Positions 22,353-30,769 are shown, counted from the first letter of the stretch. The stretch: 40,389 bases of DNA from Vampirovibrio sp. (GCA_019634025.1 JAHQWC010000035.1:1-40389), one strand, 5' to 3'. Notes: generated by a model from the letters alone, not told the origin. Numbers and translations are program-made.

Positions 22353-23084
22353 CTAAAGGGTCAAGCCACCATCTACCTGTAATACCTGACCCGTCACATA
22401 CGGGCCGGAAGAGGTTAAAAAGACCACGGCTTTGGCGATATCTTCGGGCTGTCCCAGACGCTTGAGGGGAACGTGACTGGCAATTTCGTCTGAGGGTAAG
22501 CCCTCGGTCATATCGGTAGAGATGAATCCGGGTGCAATCACATTGGCCGTAACTCCCCGACTGCCCAGTTCTTTGGCAACACTTTTGGTGAAGCCAATAA
22601 GCCCGGCCTTGCTGGCGGCGTAGTTGGACTGCCCGGCGTTGCCGTATATGCCGGAGATGCTGGATATGTTTACAATGGTGCCGGAGCGCTGTTTCATCAT
22701 ATATTTGCCTGCGGCGCGGGTGGTGTAAAACACGCCGGACAGGTTGGTGGCGATGACGTCATCCCAGTCTTCATCGCTCATGCGAATGAGCAGCCCGTCT
22801 TTGGTAATGCCGGCGTTGTTGACCAGGGCGTCAATTCGGCCAAATTCGGTTTGGGCCTTGTCAATGAGCATTTGGGCTTCCAGCTGATTGGCGGCGTTTG
22901 CCTGGACGGACATGACTTTGCCGCCAAAGACTTTGACATCGTTTTCTAACTGGCTGGCGGCGGCTTTGTTGGATGCGTAGCTAAACACCACGTCAAACCC
23001 ACTTTCGGCCAATGCCATAACACACGCCCGGCCAATGCCTCGGGAGCCCCCGGTGACCACCGCCACCTTGCCTTGATTACTCAT
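22353..23084 (-). CDS. fabG: 3-oxoacyl-ACP reductase (FabG)
   Basis: This short-chain dehydrogenase reduces 3-oxoacyl-ACP with NADPH. The 243-residue protein shows the nucleotide-binding TGGSRGIGRA (about 11-20), NNAG (about 88-91), the catalytic serine in NISSISG, and the YAASK dyad. The C-terminal VTGQVLQVDGGLTL is typical of FabG. AGGAGG lies about eleven bases before the ATG at 23084. A twelve-base palindrome, ACCCTTTAGGGT, spans its stop codon. It is the first gene of the fabG-acpP-fabF set. Confidence 0.96.
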   Translation of the reverse strand: MSNQGKVAVVTGGSRGIGRACVMALAESGFDVVFSYASNKAAASQLENDVKVFGGKVMSVQANAANQLEAQMLIDKAQTEFGRIDALVNNAGITKDGLLIRMSDEDWDDVIATNLSGVFYTTRAAGKYMMKQRSGTIVNISSISGIYGNAGQSNYAASKAGLIGFTKSVAKELGSRGVTANVIAPGFISTDMTEGLPSDEIASHVPLKRLGQPEDIAKAVVFLTSSGPYVTGQVLQVDGGLTL

Positions 23085-23269
23085 CTGCGCTCTCTGCCTC
23101 CTGCATTCAAGACGGTTGAATAGCCTTGATTATGGGGGAAACATAGAGGATGTGCAAAAGGCTTATAGGGTCAGCATTACTGTGTGCATTAATACTATCT
23201 GCTGATTAAGCAGAGAAATAACAATTCGAAAAACTAATCTTCCAGACTTAGGGTTGGTAAGTTGAAGAT

Positions 23270-23950
23270 TTATTTTGTTGATCTGATTCTTTTAATTTGT
23301 CTGTTTAGGCTATCTACGTCGTCACGATGTAATGTTCTACGGTATGGATCTTGAAGCACATACGTGCTGCCAGGCTGCTTTTCACCACCAATCCATGTTT
23401 CTGTGATACCACGACGCTCTGGCTCTGGATACCAACTTCTTTTCGCAAGAGCAACTCTCTCGCCAGCAGCTTTTGCATCACTGATAGCTCTATTACATAA
23501 ATTATGGACACGAGGAAAACCTTTTCCCCTGCATGTAAATTGGTAATAGGGCCTGTCGTCTGTTGTTTCATAAACAACTACAGGATCATCAGTTGCAACT
23601 AAAGTCGATTTATAGGGTTCAGGAGTAAGATTGAAAAGGCGAATACCTCTTGCTCTTTCTTTATTAAGGAATTTAGTGCAGCGAGTACGGTCATTATTAC
23701 ATTCAACTTGACCATAGGATTGGCCTGGGGAATAGCTAGGAGTGTTAGCTTTCTCGACGCGCTCTAGTGGGTTACATGCGGCCGCAAGAAGACTTAGGCC
23801 AGCAATCATACCCATACCTTTTGCTCGTCCTAACCTGCGTGGAACTGCTTTTGCTGCTCTGGAACCCATTGCTGTTATAGGCCTTGATCTTTTTAGTGTA
23901 GGTATTCTACTTTGAATAGGACTTCCTAGGCGTATGGAGCGAATTGTCAT
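23270..23950 (-). CDS. Putative lipoprotein with long Arg-rich N-region
   Basis: The 226-residue protein has a basic leader of about 48 residues with many Arg and Lys (SIRLGSP, LKRSRPITAMGSRAAKAVPR), then a short hydrophobic stretch and the lipobox LLAAAC (Cys near 62). The mature part has two pairs of cysteines (for example ECNNDRTRC) and a Tyr/Arg-rich tail. The leader is much longer than a standard type II signal peptide, and it contains two Arg pairs but no clear twin-arginine consensus. The frame is open to 24160, but ATG 23950 has GGAG upstream and I prefer it. Codon use (AGA, ATA, CTA) matches the orphans at 8704 and 18658. The family is unknown to me. Confidence 0.6.
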   Translation of the reverse strand: MTIRSIRLGSPIQSRIPTLKRSRPITAMGSRAAKAVPRRLGRAKGMGMIAGLSLLAAACNPLERVEKANTPSYSPGQSYGQVECNNDRTRCTKFLNKERARGIRLFNLTPEPYKSTLVATDDPVVVYETTDDRPYYQFTCRGKGFPRVHNLCNRAISDAKAAGERVALAKRSWYPEPERRGITETWIGGEKQPGSTYVLQDPYRRTLHRDDVDSLNRQIKRIRSTK

Positions 23951-24274
23951 TTTGGGAAATTCTCCGACCAATAAAGGCTGTAAGCATCTGATGATGTGCG
24001 AGTGAAAAACTATAAGTCGTATTAAACGTGTTGAAAACACAGATATACAAACATAATATTTAATACGGTAGTTGAAATTCAAATGATCTGTCAAGTTTTG
24101 AGGAAAATAAGAGCGTTTCAAGCTCATATTAGGTGTTTGAATATCAATCACTATAGTCAAGCGTTTAAAAACGACTTAAAACAGGTCTTTATAGGCCTAC
24201 CCAGTAAGGAATACTACATTTGAATGTCCCGAAACAGACTACACAGACTACAAGGTAATGTGAACCGCCTAGGA

Positions 24275-24724
24275 TTACAGGCTGGAGGACTCTGTAGACA
24301 GTTGATATAAGCCTTGTAACACGATGGCTTCAGGTTGAATTTTATTGTGATCTGCCTGTTGAATCAGGGTTTTGGCTAAGTCTGAATCTATGCCGGAAGC
24401 CTGAAGGTATTGGAGCATGTTTCCTTGAGCCTCAGCGATGGTGTGCCCCTGGTGAATGGCGGCAGTGTACTGCCGGGCGGCTTCGTTTAAAATCATGGCG
24501 GTGATGGTTTTGCTGCCGGTATCTTCTGGCCGTTGTACCCGTAGGTGGGTAAAAAAGCCCATGGTCAGCTCGGCCTCATAGGCTAGTTGATCCCGCGTCA
24601 TTTCATCTATGGGAAAGTACTGCAAATGCACCTGGAGTGCATGCGCCGGTTGCGTGGGCAGTACACAGGCAACAAGGCCCAGTGCTAAAGCAAAGACTTT
24701 AAAACGGTGCAATAACAGGTGCAT
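24275..24724 (-). CDS. Exported protein of unknown function
   Basis: The 149-residue product starts with a signal peptide (hydrophobic core LALGLVACVL, cleavage likely after AHA near 30). The mature part is helical (MTRDQLAYEAELTMGFFTH, NEAARQYTAAIHQGHTIAEA, SDLAKTLIQQADHN) with no cysteine or known motif. The ATG at 24724 is chosen over 24742 because GAGGGAAG lies at the right distance. I do not recognise the family. It stands alone between the lipoprotein and the membrane-anchored protein, on the same strand. Confidence 0.7.
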   Translation of the reverse strand: MHLLLHRFKVFALALGLVACVLPTQPAHALQVHLQYFPIDEMTRDQLAYEAELTMGFFTHLRVQRPEDTGSKTITAMILNEAARQYTAAIHQGHTIAEAQGNMLQYLQASGIDSDLAKTLIQQADHNKIQPEAIVLQGLYQLSTESSSL

Positions 24725-24812
24725 ACTACTTCCCTCTGGCACTATTGGAGCCTTATTAAAAATTCCGAACCTAAAAAATGGATCTCTTATTCAAAGAGTT
24801 TAATCATCTCTG

Positions 24813-24841
24813 ACTAAATAAAAACCATATCCATTGGATAT
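24813..24841 (-). terminator. Weak terminator-like hairpin
   Basis: On the minus strand ATATCC (24841-24836) and GGATAT (24832-24827) enclose a three-base loop; GG and then TTTTTATTT follow. It lies 80 bases past the stop codon of the gene at 24921-25982. The stem is short and AT-rich. Confidence 0.3.
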
Positions 24842-24920
24842 TTTACAAAGATTTGTAAATATTCCGGGTAAGCCCCTGAACATAAAGCTTTTGGCTGTGG
24901 AAGCTTCTTAATAGTTGAGC

Positions 24921-25982
24921 CTAGTTATGATCCGGCATGGTGATAATTGCCGTGCCTGTAGATTCCAGTTTCATCTCACTTTCTGCCACATGATGCCAAT
25001 AATCCGGCATGGAAAACGTGAACAAATTATCCGGGTTTTTATCAATGACCTGAATTCGTGCAGGAGACATAAACATGGGACCAAACTGTGCACTGCCGCC
25101 GTTTAGATAGATGTAGTTTGGTGCGCCGGTGGCCGGAATATCTTGAAACATGGGGGTTTCCCCCTCAAAGTCCAGGCGGATCATGGCTTCAGTGACCACC
25201 AGGTCTTTTATTTGACCGTCAATATGAGGCGGCGGGAAAAGGCCGAAGGGCTTAATCATCATCAGATTGTCTTTTACCGATAGATGCGTGTTCGGCGACG
25301 GTTTGATAATCCGATCCAGGTGAAACGGTTTGATATCAATAAGCCACTTGGCCGGTACAAAGCCGAACAACTGCAGGTCCTGGACATCAATCACCAGACT
25401 ATTACTTTCGGCATCGACTCGCAAAATGCTATCCATTTCAAAGGGAATCCAAAGCAGATATTTGAGATTGCCCTGAAAGCTCACATGGTTTTGGCCATCT
25501 GCGGATGATCCCACAGGTGCGATTTTGACCACCAGATCTTTTAAACTGGAGTCTGGATAGTTGAAAATGCTTTTATTGAGCATTCCCTGAAGGGTTTCAG
25601 GGGGAATCAGGAGTTGAGACTGATGAATATTCACCAAAAAGCTGGTGGGATCATCGAAGATAACCGGCTCTTCTTCTCGTAATGGGGTGAGAGAAGCCGT
25701 TAAGCTATCGGTATGGGCGCAAATATCTTTTTGCCAGCAGAATCGAACATTTTTAAAAAGCACTCCGGTGTCCAACTGAGGCTTTTTCGGTTCTTCTGTC
25801 TCCAGGAATTCCTGAACTTCTTTTCGAGATTGGGTTTGGAATTGCTTGGCTTCGTTATCCCACAAGAGCAGAAAGACAGCTTGAATGATTATCACCAGTG
25901 CCATGACGGCAATAATGATGCCTGCCGGAGTGTGCAGGTGTTGTTTGATTTTTTCAATCCAAGGACGCATCTGCATAGGCAT
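24921..25982 (-). CDS. Membrane-anchored extracytoplasmic protein, unknown
   Basis: The 353-residue protein has a short basic N-terminus, one membrane helix (about 20-41), a charged spacer (about 45-70) and a large beta-rich domain. Segments such as SQLLIPPETLQGML, VSFQGNLKYLLWIPFEMDS and LQLFGFVPAKWLIDI alternate hydrophobic and polar residues, reminiscent of lipid-binding DUF2993/LmeA-like folds, though I cannot confirm that. Two cysteines near 82 and 87 (FCWQKDIC) could form a disulfide outside the membrane. The start could be any of three closely spaced ATG codons and no ribosome-binding site stands out. Neighbouring genes on the same strand give no functional clue. Confidence 0.65.
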   Translation of the reverse strand: MPMQMRPWIEKIKQHLHTPAGIIIAVMALVIIIQAVFLLLWDNEAKQFQTQSRKEVQEFLETEEPKKPQLDTGVLFKNVRFCWQKDICAHTDSLTASLTPLREEEPVIFDDPTSFLVNIHQSQLLIPPETLQGMLNKSIFNYPDSSLKDLVVKIAPVGSSADGQNHVSFQGNLKYLLWIPFEMDSILRVDAESNSLVIDVQDLQLFGFVPAKWLIDIKPFHLDRIIKPSPNTHLSVKDNLMMIKPFGLFPPPHIDGQIKDLVVTEAMIRLDFEGETPMFQDIPATGAPNYIYLNGGSAQFGPMFMSPARIQVIDKNPDNLFTFSMPDYWHHVAESEMKLESTGTAIITMPDHN

Positions 25983-26160
25983 AAATAGGATGATTAGGGC
26001 TTTCGTGGAATAACTTTATGACCACAACAACGGGCGCGTTAAAGATGAATCCACCACCTATTCATCACCCTTCAGTATAAACAAGTTGGACGGAAGGGGA
26101 ATCCTACGAATGACCTGCAACCTGATTTAAAGGCGCTCTAACCCCTTTTGTAGCAATCAT

Positions 26161-27135
26161 TTATGTTGCGTCAGTGGTGTCTAATGACGACATGATATCG
26201 GCCAGGATTTTTTCCATAAAATCCAGAGGCACATCTTTTCGGAATTCAGACAGAAATGGAAACCAGTGGCCTTGACCATGCATTTGGGTAAAGTGAACCG
26301 GGACGCCTGCAGATTTTAAGGCGGCCAACATTTCCTGGGATTGTTCAATATCCACAATTATGTCCTGATCGCCATGATAAAGATGGATTGTTGGTGCATC
26401 CGGCCGGACGTAGGTGATGGGGGATGCTTCTTCTGGGGGTGTCAGGAGGAGAAACAGATTTTTTTGAAGCAGGCAAAAGCTGGAATTCCAGGTCGCCAAA
26501 TTTGTGGGGCCGGCAAAACTTACCACGGCTTTGATGGGCAGGTGTTTTTCACGTAGTGCCGTTAGCATCGCTAAGTGGGCGCCTGCTGAATGGCCGATGA
26601 GAACAATGGGGGGCATTTCTGATGGGTGGCTTGCCGGTTTTTTGGCATATTGCGCCCGATTTTGCGGGAGCCATTGCTGAAGAAATTCAACGGCGTTTGC
26701 AACATCGTCTGCCGCGGCAGGGTAGGGGTGCCTGGGTAACATCCGGTACTCTACTGTGGCGCAAGCAATACCCTGCTGGGCCAACTGCTTGCTGTGGGCT
26801 TGGAAGTCTCGCCAGCTGCCCAGGCCGGTGGTCCAAACGCCGCCGTGGACAAACAGGAAAAATGCTTTGGGTTGGGCGGGCCGGTTAGAGGGGTGGGGCA
26901 GACAGATTTTCATAATCTGTTTGTGCTCGTTGTAGTGAATGGTTTCCTGAATAATTGAACGGCCCAGCTTAAACCGGGACTTAAGTTGCGTTAGGCCAAA
27001 CCCCGCCATCAGCAGTCGAGTCAGTTTCATGACGGCGGGTTGCTCGCCGGGCTCTTGCCAAACCTGTTGAATAAGTGAAGGAGATAGGGGAAGAAGAGGT
27101 CTGGACTGATTAGATTCTACGGGGCGGCGCAGCAT
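26161..27135 (-). CDS. Alpha/beta hydrolase (carboxylesterase/lipase-like)
   Basis: The 324-residue enzyme has the oxyanion motif HGG (97-99), the nucleophile elbow GHSAG (Ser183), and probable catalytic Asp258 (HGDQD) and His290 (HGQGHWF). The pattern fits the esterase/lipase group with an HGG motif (hormone-sensitive-lipase or kynurenine-formamidase-like). No signal peptide is obvious; a hydrophobic helix near 38-48 could associate with membrane. The ATG at 27135 overlaps the stop codon of the preceding hydrolase gene as TAATG, so the two are translationally coupled and probably act together on an ester substrate, perhaps a storage or envelope lipid. The substrate is an inference. Confidence 0.85.
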   Translation of the reverse strand: MLRRPVESNQSRPLLPLSPSLIQQVWQEPGEQPAVMKLTRLLMAGFGLTQLKSRFKLGRSIIQETIHYNEHKQIMKICLPHPSNRPAQPKAFFLFVHGGVWTTGLGSWRDFQAHSKQLAQQGIACATVEYRMLPRHPYPAAADDVANAVEFLQQWLPQNRAQYAKKPASHPSEMPPIVLIGHSAGAHLAMLTALREKHLPIKAVVSFAGPTNLATWNSSFCLLQKNLFLLLTPPEEASPITYVRPDAPTIHLYHGDQDIIVDIEQSQEMLAALKSAGVPVHFTQMHGQGHWFPFLSEFRKDVPLDFMEKILADIMSSLDTTDAT

Positions 27136-28145
27136 TAGACGACCAACACGGTTTCAATCTTTTGGAAAACCTTTGGATTTAACACCATCGTCAGATGATC
27201 GATATCCGGATCGTCAATAATATAGTTATTGACCGTCTCTTTTTCCGATTCGCCAGGCTGGTTAAGCTGGGCGGTACTGCCTTCTTCCTGGTTCAGGTAA
27301 CCCTTTTTAAAGTGGACGATGAAATCCCAAATTGTAATAAAGTTGTGGTAGTAGACCTCGGTCGTCTTACAGGCAAAGCTCAGGTTCCACTGGATGAGCT
27401 GATCAAACACAGCCGGAACGTTTTTCTCCGGGTGTTTGCTGGTCCAAATATCTTTAAGGACCTGAACGCCTTCGGCTCCGGAAAACCCAGTACCCAGGCT
27501 AATGAGATTGCGAATAGATTCTTCTTCCTGATTGGCTAGGTAATGGTGGGCGATAATGCCTCCCAGGCAATGGCCGATGACGTCAACTTTGTCGGCATTA
27601 CAACGGGCTTTTAAAGCGGAGATACCTTCTTCCAAGGTTGCCGTAGCCCGATCGATATCTGCAAAACCGTTATCGGGTAAGGTTAAAACAGAAACCAGGT
27701 AGCCTTTTTTCATAAAATACTCGTGCATCTCCCGGAAGAAAACAGGCGGCGTGTTTAATCCGGGAATAATGAGCAAAGGAATCCGCTTATCCTCATCATC
27801 CAACCGGTCGGCCAGTGCGGGTATGGTGTCCTCAATACTGTCTTGGGTAAAGCAACCGTGGCGGTTCATGGCAAAATAATCTTGCCGGGCGGCTTTACTT
27901 AGGCCCATGACCCGTTTAATGGCGCATACATAGCACATAAACAGGGCTTGAATGACGTTTAAAGATTTACGGTAGCCTTCTGGCACCAAGCTGCTGTTGA
28001 AATAATCTTGAATATTCTTCACTTCCAGACGGGTTAAGAGCCGGTGGAAGGGGTGTAACTTCATGATTGCGGTAAAAAGGGGCGCCCCAAAAGAGGAATA
28101 TATCCATGGTACCGGCTTTTTCTTGAAGTGAGTGGTTTTTGACAT
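27135..28145 (-). CDS. Alpha/beta hydrolase with cysteine nucleophile, PhaC-like
   Basis: The 336-residue protein has an alpha/beta hydrolase core with LLIIPGLNTPP (about 125-134) before the first core helix and the elbow GHCLGG (191-196), where Cys193 stands in place of the usual serine. His317 (IDHLTM) is the likely catalytic histidine. A cysteine in a GxCxGG box is characteristic of polyhydroxyalkanoate synthases, and PhaC also shares the PGL-type strand. However, the protein is about half the length of PhaC and lacks several of its motifs. It may be an acyltransferase or depolymerase-like enzyme. A consensus TATAAT lies about 35 bases upstream. It overlaps the second hydrolase gene by one base. 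Confidence 0.75.
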   Translation of the reverse strand: MSKTTHFKKKPVPWIYSSFGAPLFTAIMKLHPFHRLLTRLEVKNIQDYFNSSLVPEGYRKSLNVIQALFMCYVCAIKRVMGLSKAARQDYFAMNRHGCFTQDSIEDTIPALADRLDDEDKRIPLLIIPGLNTPPVFFREMHEYFMKKGYLVSVLTLPDNGFADIDRATATLEEGISALKARCNADKVDVIGHCLGGIIAHHYLANQEEESIRNLISLGTGFSGAEGVQVLKDIWTSKHPEKNVPAVFDQLIQWNLSFACKTTEVYYHNFITIWDFIVHFKKGYLNQEEGSTAQLNQPGESEKETVNNYIIDDPDIDHLTMVLNPKVFQKIETVLVV

Positions 28146-28178
28146 ACAAACCCCAGTATTTAAGGTTAATTCATTCTA

Positions 28179-28184
28179 ATTATA
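28179..28184 (-). promoter_or_regulatory. -10 box for the hydrolase pair
   Basis: A perfect TATAAT on the minus strand lies about 35 bases upstream of the ATG at 28145. No good -35 hexamer sits at 16-18 bases, so an activator or another context may be needed. Confidence 0.45.
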
Positions 28185-28220
28185 GTGTATTTGCGCATGA
28201 AATACACCGTTGTCCTCTTT

Positions 28221-28249
28221 TTGTGGGACTTTTATTTTTGTTTTATAAG
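28221..28249 (+). promoter_or_regulatory. Candidate plus-strand promoter
   Basis: TTGTGG (28221-28226), a 17-base spacer and TATAAG (28244-28249) form a plausible sigma-70 promoter on the plus strand. It points away from the hydrolase gene and toward the 3' end of the aldolase gene, where a short frame with a strong ribosome-binding site begins. Confidence 0.35.
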
Positions 28250-28335
28250 GGTTAAAAATAATAAAATGACTTGCTTTCAAGGTTGTCGCAAAGAGAGACG
28301 ACCACTGTGAATTTCGGTAACATGGAGGAGCGTTT

Positions 28336-28416
28336 GTGAAGAAATATTATAAAAATAACCTCCTCTATTGGGCCGCCACAGACTTTCCGGCAGATTTTAG
28401 GTCTTTAAATGCCTGA
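28336..28416 (+). CDS. Candidate 26-residue peptide, antisense to the aldolase 3' end
   Basis: GTG at 28336 is preceded at five bases by GGAGGAG, a near-perfect Shine-Dalgarno sequence. The frame runs 26 codons, starting with a basic and aromatic stretch (KKYYKNNLLYW), and ends at TGA 28414-28416, overlapping the last 52 bases of the convergent aldolase gene. A candidate promoter lies 87 bases upstream. It could be a short peptide, an antisense RNA, or a chance arrangement. Confidence 0.25.
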   Translation: MKKYYKNNLLYWAATDFPADFRSLNA

Positions 28417-29450
28417 TCCAGGCGGGCAATCATACCCTCTTCACCAATTCGGAGCCATTTCCGTGGGTCATAGAGCTTTTTATAGGGGGCCTGGGTGTCG
28501 GGATCGATTTGATGTTGGAAGGCCTTGGGGTTTTCTTTAACGAAATCACCGATTTTATTGGCGAAAGCAAATTGAAGATCGGTATCAATGTTCATTTTGA
28601 AGACGCCGTACTGCATGGCTTCATCGATTTTGGCCTGTTCAGACCCGGAACCGCCGTGGAACACCAGGTTTAATGGGTTGGGGTCAGTACCGTGGGTTTG
28701 TTGGACCAGTGCCTGAGAGTTTTTGAGAATCTCGGGGCGAAGTTTTACGTTACCCGGGGCGTAAACGCCGTGGACGTTGCCGAATGAGGCGGCTACAGAG
28801 AAGTGTCCCAATGGCGTCAAAGCGTCATAGGCTTTGAGAACGTCTTCTGGTTGTGTGTAGAGGTTGGGATTGTCTAAAGCATCATCATCAGAGCCGACGC
28901 CGTCTTCTTCTCCGCCGGTGATGCCGAGCTCGATTTCGATACTCATATCAATGGCAGCGGCGCGCTTAAGGAGCCGGGCGCTTTCTGAGATGTTGAAATC
29001 CAGAGGTTCTGCGGAGAGATCCAGCATATGAGAGGAGAAAAGCGGGAAGCCGGTTTGCTGGTAATGGTTTTCACCGTGTTCAATCATGGCCTCTACCCAG
29101 GGAATCAGTTTTTTGTCGGCGTGATCGGTGTGCATAACCACGCAAACACCGTAATGTTGTGCCATAAGGTGAACATGGAGGGCCGCAGAAATGGCGCCAA
29201 GGACCTTGGCCTGGAAGGCATCGGGGAAGCCTTTACCTGCGTAAAATTGTGCGCCGCCGTTGGAGAGCTGGATGATGACATCGGAGTTGTTCTTTTTGGC
29301 GGCTTCCAACACGGCATTCACGCCGTTGGTGCCGACGATGTTAACAGCAGGGAGGATGTAGCCTCCTTCTTTGACGGCTTGTACCAGAGCTTTATAGTCT
29401 TGGCCGGTAACCACACCGGGTTTAAGCTTGAGTTGGGATGCGACGGTCAT
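28365..29450 (-). CDS. fba: Fructose-bisphosphate aldolase, class II (FbaA type)
   Basis: The enzyme splits fructose-1,6-bisphosphate into two triose phosphates, or joins them in gluconeogenesis. At 361 residues it matches the class IIA (E. coli FbaA-like) form. Visible motifs are the metal and catalytic region MHTDHADKK, IEIELGITGGEEDG, GNVHGVYAPGN, HGGSGS and KMNIDTDLQFAF. The ATG at 29450 has GGAGAGGAA at good spacing and is preferred over the frame start at 29504. The upstream region contains TTTTATAAGCGTTT on the minus strand (29543-29530), also present before fabF. Confidence 0.96.
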   Translation of the reverse strand: MTVASQLKLKPGVVTGQDYKALVQAVKEGGYILPAVNIVGTNGVNAVLEAAKKNNSDVIIQLSNGGAQFYAGKGFPDAFQAKVLGAISAALHVHLMAQHYGVCVVMHTDHADKKLIPWVEAMIEHGENHYQQTGFPLFSSHMLDLSAEPLDFNISESARLLKRAAAIDMSIEIELGITGGEEDGVGSDDDALDNPNLYTQPEDVLKAYDALTPLGHFSVAASFGNVHGVYAPGNVKLRPEILKNSQALVQQTHGTDPNPLNLVFHGGSGSEQAKIDEAMQYGVFKMNIDTDLQFAFANKIGDFVKENPKAFQHQIDPDTQAPYKKLYDPRKWLRIGEEGMIARLDQAFKDLKSAGKSVAAQ

Positions 29451-29572
29451 AATGCTTTCCTCTCCTGCCTGATGCCTCATAATTGTGGTGTCACTATACC
29501 GCAAACAGGGTTGCCGATCAGGGTTGAGGAAACGCTTATAAAATCAGATGAAAGGGGTGTGTTTTATAAACG

Positions 29573-30661
29573 TTATTTTTTGGCGTTGTGCCAATTGTGT
29601 AGGGCTGCCTGAAGTTGGGAAGAGAGGAAAGGGGATTGGGAAGCAGGAAGAGCCTGAGAGCCTTTTTGATGAGGGGGCTTGGGCGAAGACGAAAGCTCCT
29701 CCGGTGGCGGTTCATTTTTATGCAGCCAGTATGTGTGAAAGGGGAACGCCTGTTTTTGCTGCCAATGGGCAGATTGGCGGTTTGTACGAACGCTGGAGCG
29801 GTACAACAGCGCCTGGTGAACCCCTGCTTTGAAATCCGAAGTATGGGGTTCTGAAGGCGCAATACCTAGCGCCATGGTCCGGTTATTCATAAAAACAATC
29901 GGTACCGTACGCTGGCCATTACTGTCAGATAAAGGCACCTCTACCGTATAAGGGTCTAGTTTTGGGCCTTGGTGAGAAGGTTTCACATTATACCCATCCG
30001 ACTGTGCGGTTGAATAATGGTGAAATACGTTCCTGAATTTTTGATGGGTGTCTTCCAGGTACTGAGGAAAGTCCATCAACCGGTATTCCGCCCCTTTAAC
30101 ATTTTTGTAGGGCCCAACACTCACAGCAGAAATCACGTCATCGGCAGAAATGCTAGGAGTACTTGGTATAGGAAACTTAAGGTAATGAGTGCTTTCAGGA
30201 GTCTCTACGGGTTGATCATGGTCTGGCGTGGCTCGGGCCTGCTCAATGGTCATCTTATGTACCAAAAAATCTTTCCGGGCCGTTCCTGGATAATAGTTTT
30301 GGTGAATGTTTTTCCAAACACCATCAAACAGCTCATCCTGGAAAGCGTGGATCTTCTCAAAGCCTTTTGAACCCTGTTTGTATTCAAAGTTTTGGATGTA
30401 ATTGGTGATACCGTTCAGAACAATAGCCCGGGGGTCTTTCAGCTCGGACTCGCTGACATGACGGGTGACGGTGTCAATCAGGAATTGGGTGGGAGATAAG
30501 TCGCCCTTAGGGCTGACAGTAACGTCCCTGCCTTCATGGAGTTGATAGTTGAATGCCGGGTGGCTTTTAAGCTCTTTGCCTTTTAAGCCAAAGCGGGGAT
30601 CAGTTGTATGAATATGGAAGGTGGCCTGGGGTGTGGACCTGAGAACGGAAGATACATGCAT
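29573..30661 (-). CDS. Unknown protein, paralogue of the gene at 30770-31855
   Basis: I do not recognise the family of this 362-residue protein, which is clearly homologous over its whole length to its neighbour. Shared blocks include the N-terminal M-H-V/I-S-x-VLRST, then PRFGLKG, the region PRAIVL(N/T)GITN, EYKQGS, FQDELFDGVWKNIHQ, and the C-terminal SPFLSSQLQAALHNWHNAKK. It has no signal peptide or membrane helix. The part before the conserved tail (about 315-342) is Pro/Ser-rich and likely flexible. A short N-terminal motif ending in FGLKG resembles leaders I have seen in proteins of Cyanobacteria relatives; that is only an impression. The ATG at 30661 has AAGG upstream, and a conserved promoter-like element lies 43 bases before it. 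Confidence 0.75.
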   Translation of the reverse strand: MHVSSVLRSTPQATFHIHTTDPRFGLKGKELKSHPAFNYQLHEGRDVTVSPKGDLSPTQFLIDTVTRHVSESELKDPRAIVLNGITNYIQNFEYKQGSKGFEKIHAFQDELFDGVWKNIHQNYYPGTARKDFLVHKMTIEQARATPDHDQPVETPESTHYLKFPIPSTPSISADDVISAVSVGPYKNVKGAEYRLMDFPQYLEDTHQKFRNVFHHYSTAQSDGYNVKPSHQGPKLDPYTVEVPLSDSNGQRTVPIVFMNNRTMALGIAPSEPHTSDFKAGVHQALLYRSSVRTNRQSAHWQQKQAFPFHTYWLHKNEPPPEELSSSPKPPHQKGSQALPASQSPFLSSQLQAALHNWHNAKK

Positions 30662-30703
30662 AGGGAAAGCCTTCTAAGATAATAACTGAATAGGGCTTGG
30701 GGC

Positions 30704-30717
30704 GATTGTATCATATT
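30704..30717 (-). promoter_or_regulatory. Promoter-like element shared by the paralogous pair (copy 1)
   Basis: The minus strand reads AATATGATACAATC, with TACAAT as a good -10 hexamer. The same element with one change lies at the matching place before the sister gene (31895-31908), 40-43 bases from each start codon. No strong -35 box is seen. Conservation against otherwise diverged flanks suggests function. Confidence 0.5.
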
Positions 30718-30769
30718 GCTGGAGGCTCTATAAGCATTTCACAACTCTCAAAATTTATATGTAGATGAG

